A DNA stretch of 64,000 bases from Streptomyces humi (GCF_001005085.2 NZ_LBMU02000023.1:372001-436000), one strand, 5' to 3'; positions 39,509 to 49,467 are shown, counted from the stretch's first letter. Notes: a model not told the origin generated them from the sequence alone. Made by a program: numbers and translations.

Positions 39509-41599
39509 GTGACGAACGTGACTCTGCCCCGAGCTGCTCTCTCGGCCGCGATCGCAGCGGTCCTGGCCGCCACCGCGACCCCCGGCGCCGCGGCCGCCGT
39601 CGACCAGGGCGCACCCGCCTACTACGACAGCGGTCTCGCGCGGACCCCCTACATGGGCTGGAACTCCTACTACGGCCTCGGCGCGCCCACCGAGAAGGAG
39701 GTCCGCTCCGTCGCCGACAAGCTGGTCGGCAGCGGTCTGCGCGACGCCGGCTACGACATCGTGTGGCTGGACGGCGGCTGGCAGGCCGACAACCCCCGTG
39801 ACGCACAAGGACGGTTGACGGCCAACCCGGCACGCTTCCCCTCCGGCATCCCGGCGCTCGTGTCCTACCTGCACGAGCGAGGGCTGCGCGCCGGTATCTA
39901 CACCGACGCCGGCACCTACGACGGCGGCAGGAGCTGCGGCCTCGGCAGCCGCGGGTACTACGCCCAGGACGCACGGCAGTTCGCGGACTGGAAGATCGAC
40001 GCGATCAAGGTCGACTTCCTGTGCGGGATCGGCGCGAAGCTCGATCCGGGGCCCGCTTTCCAGGAGTTCAGCGACGCGGTCGCCAAGTCCGGCCGCAGGA
40101 TGCTGCTGAACCTGTGCAACCCGCTCACCGACGACTGGGGCCTGCCGCACACCCCCGAGCAGGACGCCCACAACACCTACGTCTACGCGCCGACGACCGC
40201 CGACTCCTGGCGCACCGGCACCGACATCGCCTGGGGCACCCCGAGCCCCGGCCAGTGGCCCGACGTGCTGCGCAACATGGACGCCAACGCCTGGCACCCC
40301 GAGGCCCAGGGCCCCGGCCACTACAACGACCCCGACTACCTCATCCCCATGCGGAGGATGACCGACGGGTCGTACGAGCTCACCCAGGAGGAGTCCACCA
40401 CCCAGTTCGTGATGTGGGCCGAGATGGGCTCACCGCTGATGCTGGGCTCCGACCCGCGGACGCTGCCCGACGCGATGATCAGGACCCTCCGTAATCCCGA
40501 GATCATCGCCGTCGACCAGGATCCCCTCGCGATCCAGGGCGTCCGGGTGGCGACGGACCCGGTCGGCGACGTGTACAGCAAGGTCCTGCGGGGGACCGGG
40601 CAGCGCGCGGTCGTCCTCCTGAACCGTTCCGACCGGCCGGCCGGGCGCACCGTGCGCTTCGCCGACACCGGCCTCGGGGGCCCGGTGCGCGTCCGCGACC
40701 TGCGGGCACGGGCCGACCGGGGCACGCACACGGGGTCGTACACCGTGGAGGTCCCGGCGCACGGCACCGCCTTCCTGAGGCTGACCGGCGCCGACGCCCC
40801 GCCGGGGACCGACCTGGGCGTGACGGCCACGGCGAGTCCCGCCGTGACGAGCGACGGTGCCACCTTCCTCCGGGGGCCGCACGGCTCACTCGTCGAGCGG
40901 ACCGGCGGGCGGACGCAGGACCTCGGGGGGCCCGCCGGGGGCCGGATCCTCGGCCAGCCCGCCGTCTACGCTTCGGCCGGCGGCCGGACCGACGTCTTCG
41001 TGCGCGGCGCCGACTCGCGGGCCTACCGGCGGGTCCACGCCGCCGGCCGCTGGGGCCGGTGGGAGCCCCTGGGCGGCGGCGCGTTGACGGACGCGCCGAC
41101 CGTGGCGTTCACCGACCCCGCCCACTGGACGCTGTTCGCGCGCGGGACCGACGGCACGGTCGCGCAGCGCGGCCCGGCCACCGGCTGGTCCTCGCTCGGC
41201 GCGCCCGGCGCCCTGACGACGTACGGCCGCCCGTCCGCCGCCGTCGACGCGCAGGGGCGCGTCCATGTCGCCGTACGCACCGCGGCCGACGACGTGTGGA
41301 CCCGGACCCGGGACACCTCGGGCGAGTGGTCCGCGTGGACCTCACTCGGCGGCACCGTCAGCGGCAGCCCGACGCTGGTCGCCGTCGGCGACACGGTGCT
41401 GCTGTACGCACGGGCCGCCGACTACACGCTCTGGCAGCAGCGGTACGCCGACGGCGGCTGGCAGGGCTGGAGCAAGCGGCAGGAGTTCCCGAGCGCCGCG
41501 TTCGACGGCTCGCTCGGCGCGGTCGCCGGACCCGACGGAGCCGTGGACGCGGTGTTCCGCGGAGTCGACGGCCACGTGTACCGGACCGAACTCAAGTGA
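39509..41599 (+). CDS. Secreted GH27 alpha-galactosidase with C-terminal beta-propeller-like domain
   Basis: This 696-residue extracellular enzyme removes terminal alpha-galactose. A signal peptide covers about residues 1-32. The GH27 barrel follows, with TPYMGWNSYYG, WLDGGWQ, the nucleophile Asp in IKVDFLCG (about 168) and the acid/base region YNDPDYL (about 272-276). A beta-sandwich (about 345-430) comes next. The last 260 residues are five repeats with strings such as DVFVRGADSRAYRR, WTLFARGTDGTV and VWTRTRDTSGEWSAW, resembling PLL-type sugar-binding propellers. GTG 39509 probably starts a leaderless mRNA. It heads a cluster with an ABC importer, GH36 and galactonate-pathway genes. Confidence 0.92.
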   Translation: MTNVTLPRAALSAAIAAVLAATATPGAAAAVDQGAPAYYDSGLARTPYMGWNSYYGLGAPTEKEVRSVADKLVGSGLRDAGYDIVWLDGGWQADNPRDAQGRLTANPARFPSGIPALVSYLHERGLRAGIYTDAGTYDGGRSCGLGSRGYYAQDARQFADWKIDAIKVDFLCGIGAKLDPGPAFQEFSDAVAKSGRRMLLNLCNPLTDDWGLPHTPEQDAHNTYVYAPTTADSWRTGTDIAWGTPSPGQWPDVLRNMDANAWHPEAQGPGHYNDPDYLIPMRRMTDGSYELTQEESTTQFVMWAEMGSPLMLGSDPRTLPDAMIRTLRNPEIIAVDQDPLAIQGVRVATDPVGDVYSKVLRGTGQRAVVLLNRSDRPAGRTVRFADTGLGGPVRVRDLRARADRGTHTGSYTVEVPAHGTAFLRLTGADAPPGTDLGVTATASPAVTSDGATFLRGPHGSLVERTGGRTQDLGGPAGGRILGQPAVYASAGGRTDVFVRGADSRAYRRVHAAGRWGRWEPLGGGALTDAPTVAFTDPAHWTLFARGTDGTVAQRGPATGWSSLGAPGALTTYGRPSAAVDAQGRVHVAVRTAADDVWTRTRDTSGEWSAWTSLGGTVSGSPTLVAVGDTVLLYARAADYTLWQQRYADGGWQGWSKRQEFPSAAFDGSLGAVAGPDGAVDAVFRGVDGHVYRTELK

Positions 41600-41613
41600 A
41601 CGAGGAATCCAAC

Positions 41614-42906
41614 ATGGCCCACCTTCAGCCCAGCCGACGCCGGTTCCTCGCCGGACTCGGCGCCGCCGGGACAGCGGCGATGCTCAGCGGCTGCGTCACC
41701 TCCGCCGCCACCGGCAAGAACTCCTCGAAGGGCGCGGTGACCCTCCAGTCCAACCTCTCCGCGCCGCAGGCCAAGGCGGCGATGGAGGACCTGGTCGCCG
41801 CGTACGGCAGGAAGCGCTCCGGCAGGGCCGCCCTTAACACGGTGGCCGCCGAGACCTTCCGCACCCAGCTGCCGACCTACCTCACCTCGGCCAACCCGCC
41901 GGACGTGCTCACCTGGTACCCGGGCTCGGTCGCGAACGCCTACGCCAGGAAGAACCTGCTGCTCGACCTCGACGAGGTGTGGAACTCCTCGCCCGACCTC
42001 AAGAAGTACAGCAAGGCGCTGCACTCGCTCTGCACCTCCAGCGCCGGCCGGAAGGTCTTCGTGCCCGCCACCTACTACTGGTGGGGCATGTTCTACCGGA
42101 AGTCGCACTTCGCCAGGTGGGGCGTCACCGAACTCCCCGAGAACTGGGACGACTTCCTCGGCCTGTGCGACCAGCTCAAGAGCAAGGGCGTCGCCCCGAT
42201 CGGGCTCGGCGCCGGCGGCAACACCCCCTGGGTGGCGTCGGCCTGGTTCGACTACCTCGACATCCGGATCAACGGCGCCCCCTACCACCGCGAACTCCTC
42301 GCCGGAAAGCACCGGTTCGACGACCCCGAGGTGCGCGAGGTCTTCGACCGCTGGCAGGAGGTGCTGCCGTACTTCGACCCCAACGGCACCGCACTCGCCT
42401 TCCAGGACGCCACGACCGCGCTGCTCGGCGGCAAGACCGGCATGATGCTCATCGGCACCTTCTTCGCCGACTCGGCGCCCGCAAGCGCCCTGGACGACAT
42501 CGACTTCTTCCGCTTCCCGGTCATCGACTCCAAGGTCCCGCTCGCCGAAGAGGCCCCGGTGGACGGCTACTTCGCCAGCGCCCGCACCGGCCGCGCCAAG
42601 CAGGTCCACGACCTGATGAGCTACCTGGCCACCGCGGAGGCCCAGGAGATCTACATCAAGGGCTCCTCCGGCACCGTCCTGCCCTGCAACCCGGACGCCA
42701 AGGACGCCGGCACCGCGCTCGTGAAGAAGGGCCGCGCGCACGTGGCCTCGGCCGCCGAGATCACCCAGTTCTTCAACCGCGACTCCAGCGACGCCCTCCA
42801 GCCCACCGCGGACACCGCACTGACCAAGTTCCTGGCCGAGCCCAAGCAGGTGGGCGGCATCCTCACCGACTGGCAGCGCGACGCCCAGAAGATCTGGAAC
42901 GCCTGA
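41614..42906 (+). CDS. ABC transporter sugar-binding lipoprotein (alpha-galactoside importer)
   Basis: This 430-residue family-1 solute-binding protein has an N terminus RRRFLAGLGAAG with a lipobox LSGC and lipidated Cys27, possibly exported by Tat. The mature part has PPDVLTWYPGS, VPATYYWWGMFYRK and IDFFRFPVID, as in oligosaccharide-binding proteins. It lies 14 bases after GH27, with CGAGGA before the ATG, and is followed by two permease genes. The context indicates import of galactosides released or trimmed outside the cell, such as melibiose or raffinose-type sugars. Confidence 0.92.
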   Translation: MAHLQPSRRRFLAGLGAAGTAAMLSGCVTSAATGKNSSKGAVTLQSNLSAPQAKAAMEDLVAAYGRKRSGRAALNTVAAETFRTQLPTYLTSANPPDVLTWYPGSVANAYARKNLLLDLDEVWNSSPDLKKYSKALHSLCTSSAGRKVFVPATYYWWGMFYRKSHFARWGVTELPENWDDFLGLCDQLKSKGVAPIGLGAGGNTPWVASAWFDYLDIRINGAPYHRELLAGKHRFDDPEVREVFDRWQEVLPYFDPNGTALAFQDATTALLGGKTGMMLIGTFFADSAPASALDDIDFFRFPVIDSKVPLAEEAPVDGYFASARTGRAKQVHDLMSYLATAEAQEIYIKGSSGTVLPCNPDAKDAGTALVKKGRAHVASAAEITQFFNRDSSDALQPTADTALTKFLAEPKQVGGILTDWQRDAQKIWNA

Positions 42907-42907
42907 C

Positions 42908-43843
42908 GTGGCCGTGCTGACCGCCCCCGACCGGAAGTCCCCGGCCCGCGTGCCCACAAGCGGCAGGCGGACCCGGGTCCCCGGGCGCGTCCCGCCCCTG
43001 GTCCTCGCCTTCGTCCTGGTCCCGCTCCTCGCCGAGGCGCTGTGGGTGTTCTGGCCCGCCGTGCAGGGCTTCTACCTCGCCTTCACCAAGTGGGACGGGG
43101 TCTCCCCGCCGCGCTTCACCGGGCTCGGCAACTTCCGGGAGATGGCCCACGACGACGTCTTCCGCGGCGCGGCCTGGCACACGGTGCTCTGGCTGGTCCT
43201 CTTCGGCGGCCTGTCCGCCGTTCTCGGCCTCGCCGCCGCGCTGCTGCTCCAGCAGGAGCGCCGCGGAGTCGGCCTCTACCGGGCCGCGCTGTTCCTGCCG
43301 GTCGTCTTCTCGCTGGTCGCCACCGCCCTCGTCTGGCAGGCGATCTACCAGCCCGACGGCGTCCTCGACCGGCTGCTGGCCGCCGTCGGCCTCGGCGGTC
43401 TCCAGCACGCCTGGCTCGCCGACCAGGACACCGCCCTGTACGCGGTGATCGTGCCCGCGCTGTGGCGGCAGATCGGCTACGTCATGGTGCTCTACCTGGC
43501 CGGCCTCAAGGGCATCGACCCGGCGCTCCACGAAGCCGCCAAGGTCGACGGCGCGAGCGCCCGGCAGCGCTTCCGGCACGTCACCCTGCCCCAACTGCGC
43601 GGCGTCAACGCGGTCGTCCTGTCCGTCATCGTCATCGACTCGCTGCGCTCCTTCGACGTCGTCTGGTCGCTGACCCGCGGCGGCCCCTACCACTCGTCCG
43701 AGCTGCTGAGCACCTACATGTACTCGACCGCCTTCCAGTCCCTGCGCCTCGGCTACGGTTCCGCCCTGGCCGTCGTCATCTTCGTGCTCGCCTTCGGGGT
43801 CATCGCCTCCTATCTCGTCCGCGCGTTCCGGGAGGCCGACTGA
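42908..43843 (+). CDS. ABC sugar permease, MalF type
   Basis: This 311-residue membrane protein has six hydrophobic segments and the EAA loop as EAAKVDGASARQRFRHVTLP (about residues 209-228), where the shared ATPase docks. GTG 42908 starts one base after the binding-protein stop. Its stop overlaps the next permease start by one base (TGATG at 43841-43845). It is the first permease of the alpha-galactoside importer. Confidence 0.92.
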   Translation: MAVLTAPDRKSPARVPTSGRRTRVPGRVPPLVLAFVLVPLLAEALWVFWPAVQGFYLAFTKWDGVSPPRFTGLGNFREMAHDDVFRGAAWHTVLWLVLFGGLSAVLGLAAALLLQQERRGVGLYRAALFLPVVFSLVATALVWQAIYQPDGVLDRLLAAVGLGGLQHAWLADQDTALYAVIVPALWRQIGYVMVLYLAGLKGIDPALHEAAKVDGASARQRFRHVTLPQLRGVNAVVLSVIVIDSLRSFDVVWSLTRGGPYHSSELLSTYMYSTAFQSLRLGYGSALAVVIFVLAFGVIASYLVRAFREAD

Positions 43844-44691
43844 TGTCCGCCGGCTCCACGGCCCTGCGCCGCAGACGGGCCGCGACCGCCGGATTCCACC
43901 TGGGCGCCGGTGCCCTGGCCGCCGTGTGGCTGCTGCCCATCGCGCTGGTCCTGGTCACCAGCCTGCGCACCTTCGACGACATCGCCGCCCACGGCCTGGG
44001 CAGTTGGCCGCGCTCCTTCACGCTGGCCAACTTCGGCCAGGCCTGGACCGACGGCGGCCAGCAGCGGGCCCTGGTCAACAGCCTGCTGGTCACCGTCCCC
44101 TGCGTCCTGATCACCCTGGCCCTCGCCGCGATGGCGGCGTTCGCCCTCAGCCGCTACGAACTCCCCTTCCGGCGCTTCCTGTTGCTGCTGATGCTCGGCG
44201 GCAACCTGCTCCCGCCGCAGATCCTGCTCATCCCGGTGTCCAAACTGAGCGAGCTGATGGGCGTCTACGACACGCTGCCCGCGCTCGCCGGCGTGCAGAT
44301 CGGCTTCGGCGTCGGCTTCTACGTCTTCGTCCTGCACGGGTTCATGCGGTCGATCCCGGTGGAGATCCAGCAGGCCGCGGTCGTGGACGGCGCCGGGCCC
44401 TGGCAGATCTTCTGGCGGATCATCCTGCCGCTGACCCGCCCGGCCCTGGCCGCGCTCAGCGCGCTGTCCTTCACCTGGATCTTCAACGACCTGCTCTGGG
44501 CGATCACGGTGCTGCGCAGCGACAGCAAGATGCCGATCACCGCCGCCCTCATCGGACTCCAGGGCCAGTACGTGTCGATGTGGAACGTGATCGCGGCCGG
44601 TTCCGTGATCGCCGCGGCGCCCACGGTCGCCGTGTTCCTGCGGTTCCAGCGGCACTTCGTGGCCGGCCTCAACCTGGGGGCGGTCAAGTGA
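43843..44691 (+). CDS. ABC sugar permease, MalG type
   Basis: This 282-residue membrane protein has six hydrophobic segments and the EAA-type loop QAAVVDGAGPWQIFWRIILP (about residues 176-195). It starts at the TGATG junction with the MalF-type gene and ends by overlapping the GTG of the GH36 gene (GTGA, 44688-44691). No ATP-binding gene occurs in the cluster. Confidence 0.92.
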   Translation: MSAGSTALRRRRAATAGFHLGAGALAAVWLLPIALVLVTSLRTFDDIAAHGLGSWPRSFTLANFGQAWTDGGQQRALVNSLLVTVPCVLITLALAAMAAFALSRYELPFRRFLLLLMLGGNLLPPQILLIPVSKLSELMGVYDTLPALAGVQIGFGVGFYVFVLHGFMRSIPVEIQQAAVVDGAGPWQIFWRIILPLTRPALAALSALSFTWIFNDLLWAITVLRSDSKMPITAALIGLQGQYVSMWNVIAAGSVIAAAPTVAVFLRFQRHFVAGLNLGAVK

Positions 44692-46742
44692 CGTACCAGC
44701 GCTGGACCCTGCGGACGGAGAACACCGGCTACACCGTCCGGCTCTCCCCGGACGGCCCCTGGGCCGAGCTCGACGCCTGGGGCCCGCTCGGCGTGGAGGA
44801 CGGACCGTCCGCCCTGGAGCGGTCCCGCCGCACCCACTTCATCACGCCGGCCGACGCGGCTCCGGCCGAGTACCTGCCGTACGGGCTGCGGCCGTTCACC
44901 GGGTCCGAGGTGGTGGCCGCACGCCCGGACGGCGACCAACGGGGCATGTGGTGGCGGTTCGAGGGCGCGGACGCCACCGAGGGGTCCCTGCGGCTGGCCT
45001 TCACCGACGACGTGACCGGAGTGCGGACCGTCCTCGGCTACGAGAGCGTGCCGGGCACCGACGTGATCCTGCGGTGGGCCGAGTTCACCGCCCGGGACGA
45101 GGTCCGCCTGGAGCGGCTCGACTCGGCCGCCGTGAACATCCCGGTCAGCGGCCCGGCCCGGCTCACGTATCTGAGCGGACAGTGGTCGCAGGAGTTCCAG
45201 CGCACCCGACTCGACCTCGACAGAGGCACGTTCACCATCGGCAGCCTCCAGGGCGCCCCCGGGCACGCGTACGCGCCGTGGCTCGCCGTGCAGGACGGCG
45301 ACGCGGCCTACGGCATCGCCCTCGAATGGCCCGGCAACTGGCACATCACGGCCGAGGCCGAGCCGGGCGGCAGCCTACGGGTCCGCGCCGGACGCGTCCC
45401 GCACGAGGGCGCCGTCCGCCTGGCCCCCGGCGAGACCCTGGTGACACCCCGCCTCGCCTGCGCCTTCAGCCCGGACGGACTCGACGGGCTGTCCCGGGTC
45501 TGGCACCGCTACGAACGCCGTCTCACCGGCGAACGGCTGCACCGCCCCCGCAAGGTCCTCTACAACTCCTGGGAGGCCACCGGCTTCCACGTCGAAGCGG
45601 CCGGCCAACTGGAGCTGGCCCGGACGGCCGCGGACATCGGCGCCGAGCTGTTCGTCGTGGACGACGGCTGGTTCACCGGCCGCCACGACGACACCGGAGG
45701 ACTGGGCGACTGGCACCCGGACCCGGCCGCCTTCCCGGACGGCTTCGGGCAGTTCGTCGCTCAGGTACGGGCGCTGGGGCTGGACTTCGGCCTGTGGGTC
45801 GAGCCGGAGGCGGTCAGCCCCGGCAGCCGGCTGCACACCGAGCACCCCGACTGGGTCTACCGCGTCGACGGCCGCCCGGCCCGGCTCGTCCGCAACCAGC
45901 TGCTCCTCGACCTCGGCCGGACCGACGTCCAGGACTTCGTCGTCGGCACCCTCGACCGGCTGCTCGGGGAGTACGACATCAGCTACCTGAAATGGGACAT
46001 GAACCGCCCGCCCACCGAACGCGGCCGCCCCGGCGCGGGCCCCGTCGACCTGGACGCCGAGCACGTCGCCGGCTACCTCAGGGTCCTCGACCACCTGCGC
46101 ACCGCTCATCCCAGGGTCACCGTCGAGGGCTGTGCCGGCGGCGGCCGCGTCGAGCACGCCACCATCGCCCGCACCGACGTCGTCTGGCCCAGCGACAACA
46201 CCGCGCCCCTGGACCGGCTGCGCATCCAGCACGGCTTCCTGCACGCCCACGCGCCCCACGTGATGAGCTCCTGGGTCACCGACGCCCCCGGTGTCCTCGA
46301 CCCCCGCCCGCGCAGCCTCGCCTTCCGGTTCGTCAACGCCATGTGCGGGGTGCTCGGGATCGGCGCCGACCTGCGCGCCTGGACCCCGGAGCAGCGGGCC
46401 GAGGCCGCCCGGTGGATCGCCCGCTACAAGGAGGTCAGGGACGTCGTCCACCACGGCGAGGCCCGCCTGCTCGGCACCCCGGACGACGCCACCTGCGGGG
46501 TCCAGTACGACGCCGGTGACCGCACCGTCGTCGCCGCCCTCTCCACCGGCCGCCTCGACGGGGCGCCGCTGCTGCCCGGCCGCCCCGCCCGGCTCCGGCT
46601 GCGCGGCCTGGACCCGGCGGCACGCTACCGGGACACGGTCACCGGAACGTCGTACGGGGGCGCCCACCTGCTCCACCACGGCCTGCCGTTCGCCTGGAGC
46701 GCCGGGCACGATGCCGACCTGGTGGTGCTGACCCGGCTGTAG
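44688..46742 (+). CDS. GH36 alpha-galactosidase (intracellular)
   Basis: This 684-residue enzyme has no signal peptide and the GH36 layout: an N-terminal beta-supersandwich, a TIM barrel with the nucleophile Asp in YLKWDMNRPP (about 437) and the acid/base Asp in DVVWPSDNT (about 500), after CAGGGRVEHATI, then a C-terminal sandwich. FVVDDGWFTGRHDDTGGLGDW is the typical substrate-binding region. It should hydrolyse imported alpha-galactosides to free galactose inside the cell, feeding the oxidative genes that follow. GTG 44688 overlaps the permease stop, showing translational coupling. Confidence 0.93.
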   Translation: MTYQRWTLRTENTGYTVRLSPDGPWAELDAWGPLGVEDGPSALERSRRTHFITPADAAPAEYLPYGLRPFTGSEVVAARPDGDQRGMWWRFEGADATEGSLRLAFTDDVTGVRTVLGYESVPGTDVILRWAEFTARDEVRLERLDSAAVNIPVSGPARLTYLSGQWSQEFQRTRLDLDRGTFTIGSLQGAPGHAYAPWLAVQDGDAAYGIALEWPGNWHITAEAEPGGSLRVRAGRVPHEGAVRLAPGETLVTPRLACAFSPDGLDGLSRVWHRYERRLTGERLHRPRKVLYNSWEATGFHVEAAGQLELARTAADIGAELFVVDDGWFTGRHDDTGGLGDWHPDPAAFPDGFGQFVAQVRALGLDFGLWVEPEAVSPGSRLHTEHPDWVYRVDGRPARLVRNQLLLDLGRTDVQDFVVGTLDRLLGEYDISYLKWDMNRPPTERGRPGAGPVDLDAEHVAGYLRVLDHLRTAHPRVTVEGCAGGGRVEHATIARTDVVWPSDNTAPLDRLRIQHGFLHAHAPHVMSSWVTDAPGVLDPRPRSLAFRFVNAMCGVLGIGADLRAWTPEQRAEAARWIARYKEVRDVVHHGEARLLGTPDDATCGVQYDAGDRTVVAALSTGRLDGAPLLPGRPARLRLRGLDPAARYRDTVTGTSYGGAHLLHHGLPFAWSAGHDADLVVLTRL

Positions 46743-46782
46743 GCCGCATATCTTTCCAGCAGCTCACCTTCTAAGGAGCCCG

Positions 46783-47556
46783 ATGGACCAGTCCGTACGC
46801 CGGTACGGCGCCCGCTTCGCCGGCCTCACCGCCGTGGTGACCGGGGGCGCCTCCGGCATCGGAGCCGCCACCGCCGAACGCCTCGCCCGCGAGGGAGCCG
46901 CCGTCGTGGTCGCCGACATCGCGGACGAGCGCGGCCGGGCCGTGGCGGACGGGATCACCGAGGACGGCGGCCGGGCCCGGTACGTGCACGCGGACGTCGC
47001 CGACGAGGACGACTGGGCGCGGATCATCACCGCCGCCCACGGCTTCGGTCCCGTCGACGTGCTCGTCAGCAACGCCTACACCGTCGACGTCCGGCCCGCC
47101 CACGAACTGTCCCTGGCGTCCTGGCAGCGGCAGCTCGCCGTCAACCTCACCGGCGGCTTCCTCGGCGTCAAGGCCGCACTGCCCGACCTGCGGGCCCGCC
47201 ACGGCTCGGTGGTGCTCACCTCGTCCGTGCACGCCCACGCCGGCCTCCCCGGCCACCCCGCCTACGCCGCCGCCAAAGGCGGTCTGCTGTCCCTGTGCGG
47301 ACAGCTCGCCGTCGAGTACGGACCCGAGGTACGCGTCAACGCGGTCCTGCCCGGACCGATACTGACCGGCGCCTGGGACCGGGTGCCGGCCGGGGAACGG
47401 GAGCGCAGCGTCGCCGGGACCGCGGCCCGCCGGTTCGGCACCCCCGAGGAGGTGGCCGCCGCGATCGCGTTCCTCGGCGCCGCGGAAGCCTCCTACATCA
47501 CCGGCGCCGGACTGGTCGTGGACGGCGGCTGGAGCGTCGTGAAGGCCTCCGCATGA
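46783..47556 (+). CDS. SDR oxidoreductase, candidate galactose 1-dehydrogenase
   Basis: This 257-residue classical SDR has TGGASGIG at 20-27, SNAY in place of NNAG, a Ser in LTSSVHAH, and the intact YAAAK (Tyr161, Lys165). AAGGAG precedes the ATG by about nine bases. Placed between an alpha-galactosidase and galactonate-degrading genes, it is the only candidate in the cluster for oxidizing galactose to galactonolactone, the first De Ley-Doudoroff step. This assignment is from context; no substrate-specific residues are known to me. Confidence 0.82.
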   Translation: MDQSVRRYGARFAGLTAVVTGGASGIGAATAERLAREGAAVVVADIADERGRAVADGITEDGGRARYVHADVADEDDWARIITAAHGFGPVDVLVSNAYTVDVRPAHELSLASWQRQLAVNLTGGFLGVKAALPDLRARHGSVVLTSSVHAHAGLPGHPAYAAAKGGLLSLCGQLAVEYGPEVRVNAVLPGPILTGAWDRVPAGERERSVAGTAARRFGTPEEVAAAIAFLGAAEASYITGAGLVVDGGWSVVKASA

Positions 47557-47584
47557 TGCCCCCTGGACAGAAAGGCTGGACGAC

Positions 47585-48325
47585 ATGACGCCCTACGCCC
47601 GCAGAGGCGTGCACGGCCAGACCGTGGAGGCCCTGGCCCGTCGCATCCTGGGCGGCGAGATCCCGGAAGGGGCCACGCTGGACCTGGTGGCGCTACAGAG
47701 CGAACTCGACGTCAGCCTCACCGCGCTGCGCGAGTCCCTCAAGGTGCTCGCCGCCAAGGGCATGGTCGACGCCCGCCAGAAGCGCGGCACCTTCGTACGG
47801 GCCCGCGCCGACTGGAACCTGCTCGACGCCGACGTGCTGCGCTGGCAGTTCGAGGGCGGCCGGACGACCGACGCCGACCGGTCCCTGCTGCGCAACCTCG
47901 CCGAGGTCCGGGCGATCATCGAACCGGCCGCCGTCCGGCTCGCCGCCGAGCGCCGCACCGAGTCCGACCTGGTCGCCCTCACGGACGCCCTGACGGCGAT
48001 GGACAGCCCCGGAGCCGACGCCGGGCACGCCGTCGACGCCGACCTCGCCTTCCACCGCGCGCTGCTCACCGCCACCCACAACGAACTGCTCGAACGCATG
48101 GAGATGGTCATCGAGTCGGGGCTCGCCCACCGTGACCGCATCGTGCACAGTTCCCCGCACAGCGAGCCGCCCGTGCCCGCGCACCGCGCCGTCCTGGACG
48201 CCGTGCGCGACGGCGACCCGGACGCGGCCGAGCGGGCCATGCGTGCCCTGCTCGACCAGGCCGGCCGCGACCTGGCCCGGCTCGACGGCCCCGACGACGA
48301 CCCGAAAGGCAACGGCGGTCAGTGA
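47585..48325 (+). CDS. GntR/FCD regulator of the galactonate cluster
   Basis: This 246-residue regulator has a winged helix (about residues 10-72; IPEGATLDLVALQSELDVSLTALRESLKVL) and an FCD domain with the metal-site residues in VDADLAFHRALLTATHN and PAHRAVLDAVRDGD. It resembles DgoR of galactonate operons. The start follows the SDR by 28 bases and its stop overlaps the GTG of the dehydratase gene (GTGA, 48322-48325). The AT-rich palindrome at 39458 is one possible target. Confidence 0.88.
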   Translation: MTPYARRGVHGQTVEALARRILGGEIPEGATLDLVALQSELDVSLTALRESLKVLAAKGMVDARQKRGTFVRARADWNLLDADVLRWQFEGGRTTDADRSLLRNLAEVRAIIEPAAVRLAAERRTESDLVALTDALTAMDSPGADAGHAVDADLAFHRALLTATHNELLERMEMVIESGLAHRDRIVHSSPHSEPPVPAHRAVLDAVRDGDPDAAERAMRALLDQAGRDLARLDGPDDDPKGNGGQ

Positions 48326-49467
48326 AGATCGAGCGAATAGAGACCTTCCTCGTCCCGCCCCGCTGGCTGTTCTGCCGCGTCGAGACCGACGACGGCGTGG
48401 TCGGCTGGGGCGAACCCGTGGTCGAGGGACGGGCGGAGATCGTCCGCACGGCGGTCGACGTCCTCGCCGAGTACCTGGTGGGGCAGGACCCGCTGCGCAT
48501 CCAGGACCACTGGCAGGTGCTCACCAAGGGCGGCTTCTACCGGGGCGGCCCGGTGCTCTCCAGCGCCGTCGCGGGCCTCGACCAGGCCCTGTGGGACATC
48601 GCGGGCAAGACCTACGGCGCCCCCGTGCACGCCCTGCTGGGCGGCCCGGTGCGCGACCGGGTACGGGTCTACGCCTGGGTCGGCGGCGACGAACCGGCCC
48701 AGCTCACCGAGCAGATCGCGGCCCAGGTCGAGGCGGGCTTCACCGCGGTGAAGATGAACGCGGCCGGCGCCACCTCGCCGATCGCCACGGCGGCGGAGAC
48801 GGCGGCGGTGCTCGCCAGGGTGAGCGCCGCCCGGGACGCCCTCGGCCCCGACCGGGACGTCGCCGTCGACTGCCACGGCCGCTTCACCGTCGCGACCGCC
48901 CGCCGCGTCCTGGCCGAACTGGGCCCGCTGCACCCGCTGTTCGTGGAGGAACCCGTCGTCCCCGAACAGGGTCACCTGCTGCCCGGGCTGGTCGCGACCA
49001 GCCCGGTCCCGCTGGCCACCGGTGAACGCCTGTACGCACGCGGCGACTTCCTGCCCGTTCTCGCCGCCGGGATCGCGGTCGCCCAGCCCGACCTGTCCCA
49101 CGCGGGAGGCATCTCCGAGGTGCACCGCATCGCCTCGCTCGCCGAGACCTACGGCGCCCAGCTCGCCCCGCACTGCCCGCTCGGGCCGATCGCGCTGGCG
49201 GCCAGCCTCCAGGTCGCCTTCGCCACCCCGAACTTCCTGATCCAGGAGCAGAGCCGGGGCATCCACTACAACAAGGACGCCGACCTCCTCTCCTACCTGG
49301 TGGACCCCGAGCCCTTCCGGTTCGTGCAGGGGTACGCGCGGCGCGGCGACGCCCCCGGGCTCGGCATCACCGTCGACGAGGCGGCCGTACGCGCGGCCGA
49401 CCGTGCCGGGCACCGCTGGCGCAACCCGGTGTGGCGGCACCCCGACGGCTCCTTCGCGGAGTGGTGA
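48322..49467 (+). CDS. dgoD: D-galactonate dehydratase
   Basis: This 381-residue enolase-superfamily enzyme dehydrates D-galactonate to 2-keto-3-deoxygalactonate. The N terminus KIERIETFLVPPRWLFCRVETDDGVVGWGEP matches the family (given here as one domain). Metal ligands are in DCHGRF (Asp about 182), VEEPVVPE (Glu about 208) and GERL (Glu about 234). The bases are His184 and the His in APHCPLGP (about 284). This matches the DgoD pattern rather than mandelate or glucarate enzymes. GTG start overlaps the regulator stop. Confidence 0.9.
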   Translation: MKIERIETFLVPPRWLFCRVETDDGVVGWGEPVVEGRAEIVRTAVDVLAEYLVGQDPLRIQDHWQVLTKGGFYRGGPVLSSAVAGLDQALWDIAGKTYGAPVHALLGGPVRDRVRVYAWVGGDEPAQLTEQIAAQVEAGFTAVKMNAAGATSPIATAAETAAVLARVSAARDALGPDRDVAVDCHGRFTVATARRVLAELGPLHPLFVEEPVVPEQGHLLPGLVATSPVPLATGERLYARGDFLPVLAAGIAVAQPDLSHAGGISEVHRIASLAETYGAQLAPHCPLGPIALAASLQVAFATPNFLIQEQSRGIHYNKDADLLSYLVDPEPFRFVQGYARRGDAPGLGITVDEAAVRAADRAGHRWRNPVWRHPDGSFAEW

